64,000 bases of DNA from Bradyrhizobium sp. ISRA430. GTDB taxonomy: Bacteria; Pseudomonadota; Alphaproteobacteria; Rhizobiales; Xanthobacteraceae. The first letter of the stretch is position 1. Each line of letters starts with the position of its first letter. Position numbers and translations under genes: made by a program. The stretch covers positions 1,860,001-1,924,000 of the forward strand of contig NZ_CP094516.1 in assembly GCF_029909975.1 (NCBI RefSeq), given 5' to 3'. Shown in pieces: positions 62,549 through 64,000 of the stretch. The notes beneath the pieces were generated by a model. That model searched no databases, was not told where the DNA came from, and saw only the letters and a list, made by a program, of their open reading frames with translations.

Positions 62549-62702
62549 CGAGATCACACCGGTCATCCGGGTGTGACGTAACGGTTGGAAGGGCGAACAG
62601 CACTAATGCAGCGCCGGTCGATCCGGCGATCAGGACAACCCACTTGGGCCACAGCATCGTCGAATGCGTGCTATTGACCGGGACCTGATCCGCGGAGGGC
62701 AT
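62549..62702 (-). pseudogene. 5' fragment of a membrane-protein gene cut by the IS110 right end
   Basis: Reading leftward from the ATG at 62702: MPSADQVPVNSTHSTMLWPK followed by the hydrophobic WVVLIAGSTGAALVLFALPTV, then apparent IS sequence. It reads like the N-terminus of a small membrane protein but no family was recognised. It may be chance. Confidence 0.3.
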
Positions 62703-62986
62703 TATGGCCAGCGGTCATGCGTACCGCGTAAACAGGCCGAACACATGGCTGCTCCGACCAATGCTGCAAAGTGAAGATTCTTCTTGCCAACCCGGAGCCG
62801 TCCACACATGGCCCATCGCGACATATTGCGCTGCCGCACGAAGTCGGTCGCTATAGGGGCAAAGCAGACATTGCTTTAGTCACATCACGCCGCCGGGTTT
62901 ATGGGTACACGGCCTAGTCACTGGGACTGACGATCGAGCTGGACCCGACTTGGTACGGTGCTCCTGAAAAGCCGCTCTGAGTTCAG
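62703..62986. other. 284-bp stretch without a recognised gene
   Basis: No intact frame and no clear repeat was seen. It may hold degraded coding DNA. Confidence 0.4.
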
Positions 62987-63289
62987 CTAGTTCGTCGTTT
63001 GTTGCTCCTGTTCTGCGTCGGCCCGATTTGTAGGCAAGTCCATGTAGGCGATTGGCTGATCGAACTGGCTCGCCGTGAAGTCAAACCTCCGGCCTCCGAT
63101 CCGATCGTAAAAATGGTCGCCGGCCGGTAGAGGCGTCTTCAGTAAGTCACCGCCAAAGAGTTCATGAATCAGCAGCGAAGTGACATTGCATTGCCCTGCT
63201 GCGGGATTGTTCGGAGTCCATTTGCTGGCAGTGGACAATGACCATGCCTTGCTCAGCGCGCTTTGAACTTCATCAGGATCGAAGCTCAT
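62987..63289 (-). CDS. YunG-like small protein, unknown function
   Basis: 100 residues from the ATG at 63289 (MSFDPDEVQSALSKAWS). The middle reads NPAAGQCNVTSLLIHELFGGDLLKTPLPAGDHFYDRIGGRRFDFTA in overlapping blocks, the pattern of YunG-family proteins: a Cys after GQ and conserved His/Tyr in GDHFYDRI. This suggests a transglutaminase or cysteine-protease-like core, but no activity is known to me. It stands alone among mobile DNA. Confidence 0.65.
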   Translation of the reverse strand: MSFDPDEVQSALSKAWSLSTASKWTPNNPAAGQCNVTSLLIHELFGGDLLKTPLPAGDHFYDRIGGRRFDFTASQFDQPIAYMDLPTNRADAEQEQQTTN

Positions 63290-63487
63290 CGTCACTCCAA
63301 AGATCGGCGAGGCGCAAATTCGGATTATACGATAATCGCTTTTCTGACACTGTTTTGCCCGACGTGTCAAACGGCTTCGCAGATCGCGGGATCCGTGGAG
63401 CGAAGCCCGTCACCTTCGCCAGCGCGCGCTGATGGCGGCGGTCGCCGCGAATGCGCAGCGCCGGGCGGGAGCCCAACTCCACCCACT

Positions 63488-63567
63488 CGTCATTGCGAGC
63501 GTGGCGAAGCACTCCAGGATCTTTGCGCAGAGGGACTCTGGATTGCTTCGCTCCGCTCGCAATGACG
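63488..63567. repeat. Palindromic extragenic repeat, family A (copy 3)
   Basis: 80 bp from CGTCATTGCGAGCGTGGCGA to CGCAATGACG with inner arms ACTCCAGG and TCTGGATT. It matches 12738-12824 and 31909-31988. Confidence 0.85.
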
Positions 63568-63800
63568 GTGTGGGAGCACACCCGCGTAAAATGACGATGT
63601 CATTCCGGATGCGCGCCGTCAGGCGAATGACCTGCACCGGCCTCGGCTGCGCGGTGATTGCCTCGTTCTGCCGATTTGGTCCGACGTGTCAAACCGTTGG
63701 CAGCATCCACAGGGCATCGTGCCCTCACCCCTCGTCTACTTTGCATGGGGTTGTTTTCCATATTTTGGTTGGGCGCCCTCCAACACGCTGCGGCGGCAAC

Positions 63801-63824
63801 GCCCCGGAGCCTTCGCTCCGGGGC
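63801..63824. terminator. GC-rich hairpin, possible terminator
   Basis: Perfect 10-bp arms GCCCCGGAGC / GCTCCGGGGC with a CTTC loop. No U tract follows on either strand, so intrinsic termination is doubtful. Confidence 0.35.
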
Positions 63825-63853
63825 CCTGCATTCGATATGCGCGCGACCGCCGC

Positions 63854-63886
63854 AAAAAAGCCCGGCCTCGCGAGCGAGGCCGGGCT
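63854..63886 (-). terminator. Intrinsic terminator of the TRAP binding-protein gene at the window end
   Basis: Perfect 13-bp arms AGCCCGGCCTCGC / GCGAGGCCGGGCT (63859-63886) with a 2-base centre. Read on the minus strand it ends in TTTTTT (63859-63854), about 25 bp after the stop at 63911. Confidence 0.85.
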
Positions 63887-63910
63887 CTGTTGTCGAGCGA
63901 TCGTTCAGGA

Positions 63911-64000
63911 TCAGCCGCGGGTGCGCGAGCGGATCATGAAGCTGTCGTAGGTGTATTCGGCGACCTGCCACCACAGATACTCGTCGGAGCGGTAGGCCTG
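63911..64000 (-). CDS. C-terminus of a second TRAP substrate-binding protein, TakP-like (partial)
   Basis: Only the last 29 residues are in the window: QAYRSDEYLWWQVAEYTYDS then FMIRSRTRG and TGA. This parallels the end of the TRAP binding protein at 51427 (YQWFQVAEVGYDNFMARNSQS), so the two are paralogues. It is followed by an intrinsic terminator. The rest lies beyond 64000. Confidence 0.7.
   Translation of the reverse strand, partial: QAYRSDEYLWWQVAEYTYDSFMIRSRTRG

Larger units (their letters stand above)
61409..62590 (+). mobile_element. IS110-family insertion sequence (edges approximate)
   Basis: Consists of a 100-bp or longer structured left end, one DEDD transposase and a short right end. 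IS110 elements lack terminal inverted repeats and target duplications, so the edges are placed by gene content: after the stop at 61408 on the left and where the minus-strand reading MPSADQVPVNS... is cut on the right. Confidence 0.6.
63290..63910. other. 620-bp region with repeats and hairpins, no gene
   Basis: Contains a repeated short motif CCGACGTGTCAAAC (about 63360 and 63690), a family A extragenic repeat (63488-63567), a GC hairpin (63801-63824) and the terminator for the last gene (63854-63886). No convincing coding frame. Confidence 0.5.

Noticed and set aside
1..64000. CRISPR arrays, tRNA or rRNA genes, replication origin
   Set aside because: No regularly spaced identical repeats with unique spacers were seen apart from the IS21 end arrays, whose 23-bp units leave no spacers. 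No cloverleaf or rRNA sequence was recognised, and no DnaA-box cluster or replication genes were seen.

Overview
The window reads as chromosomal DNA of an alphaproteobacterium of the Bradyrhizobium type. The signs are uniformly high GC, gene order and protein sequences typical of Nitrobacteraceae, an alternative cytochrome oxidase cluster resembling coxMNOP of B. japonicum, several DUF families common in that group (DUF2865, DUF2189, DUF2059), and several families of palindromic extragenic repeats. This assignment rests on recognition; no search was run. No rRNA, tRNA or CRISPR array was seen.

Layout: 1-3.7 kb holds two tandem Kup potassium transporters, the first cut by the window edge. 3.9-5.5 kb is motA-motB. 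5.7-9.5 kb holds an SDR oxidoreductase, a small membrane protein, an RraA-family protein and the psd-pssA phospholipid pair. 9.6-19.6 kb is housekeeping: an Atm1-type ABC exporter, a LOG protein, a VOC protein, cimA, and a cysS / 37-residue membrane microprotein / GNAT string, followed by exported DUF proteins. 20.2-24.7 kb is a five-gene haem-copper oxidase cluster (II, I, III, III, IV). 24.9-28.4 kb is aroG-dgkA-nadE, followed by an internally deleted alpha/beta-hydrolase remnant. 29.4-31.5 kb is an overlapping terB / membrane protein / terC / yqhA-type operon.

From 32 to 43.4 kb the content is more accessory: a zinc-metallopeptidase overlapping an ATP-grasp ligase, a winged-helix/TPR regulator divergent from a cupin gene, two overlapping exported unknowns, two exported EF-hand proteins (the first with a frameshift), and a MocR regulator / PaiB-like / YdcZ-like string with a clear candidate operator. 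43.5-48.9 kb returns to core metabolism (gor, DUF2059, rpiA, gph, a PEGA lipoprotein, moaA). 49-54.8 kb is a TRAP transporter (dctQ, dctM, and a convergent TakP-like binding protein) with an adjoining two-component system.

55-63.9 kb is a decaying, mobile-element-rich stretch. It holds a broken exported protein, an IS5-type element, an intact IS21-type element (istA-istB) with a 7-bp target duplication splitting an MDR oxidoreductase gene, and an IS110-type element with a structured upstream region that could encode a bridge RNA. The stretch ends at the C-terminus of a second TakP-like binding protein, so the island lies between two TRAP binding-protein paralogues. The most unusual items are the metallopeptidase/ATP-grasp pair, the IS110 leader RNA candidate, the exactly reconstructable IS21 insertion, and the hairpin that buries the ribosome-binding site of the PaiB-like gene.
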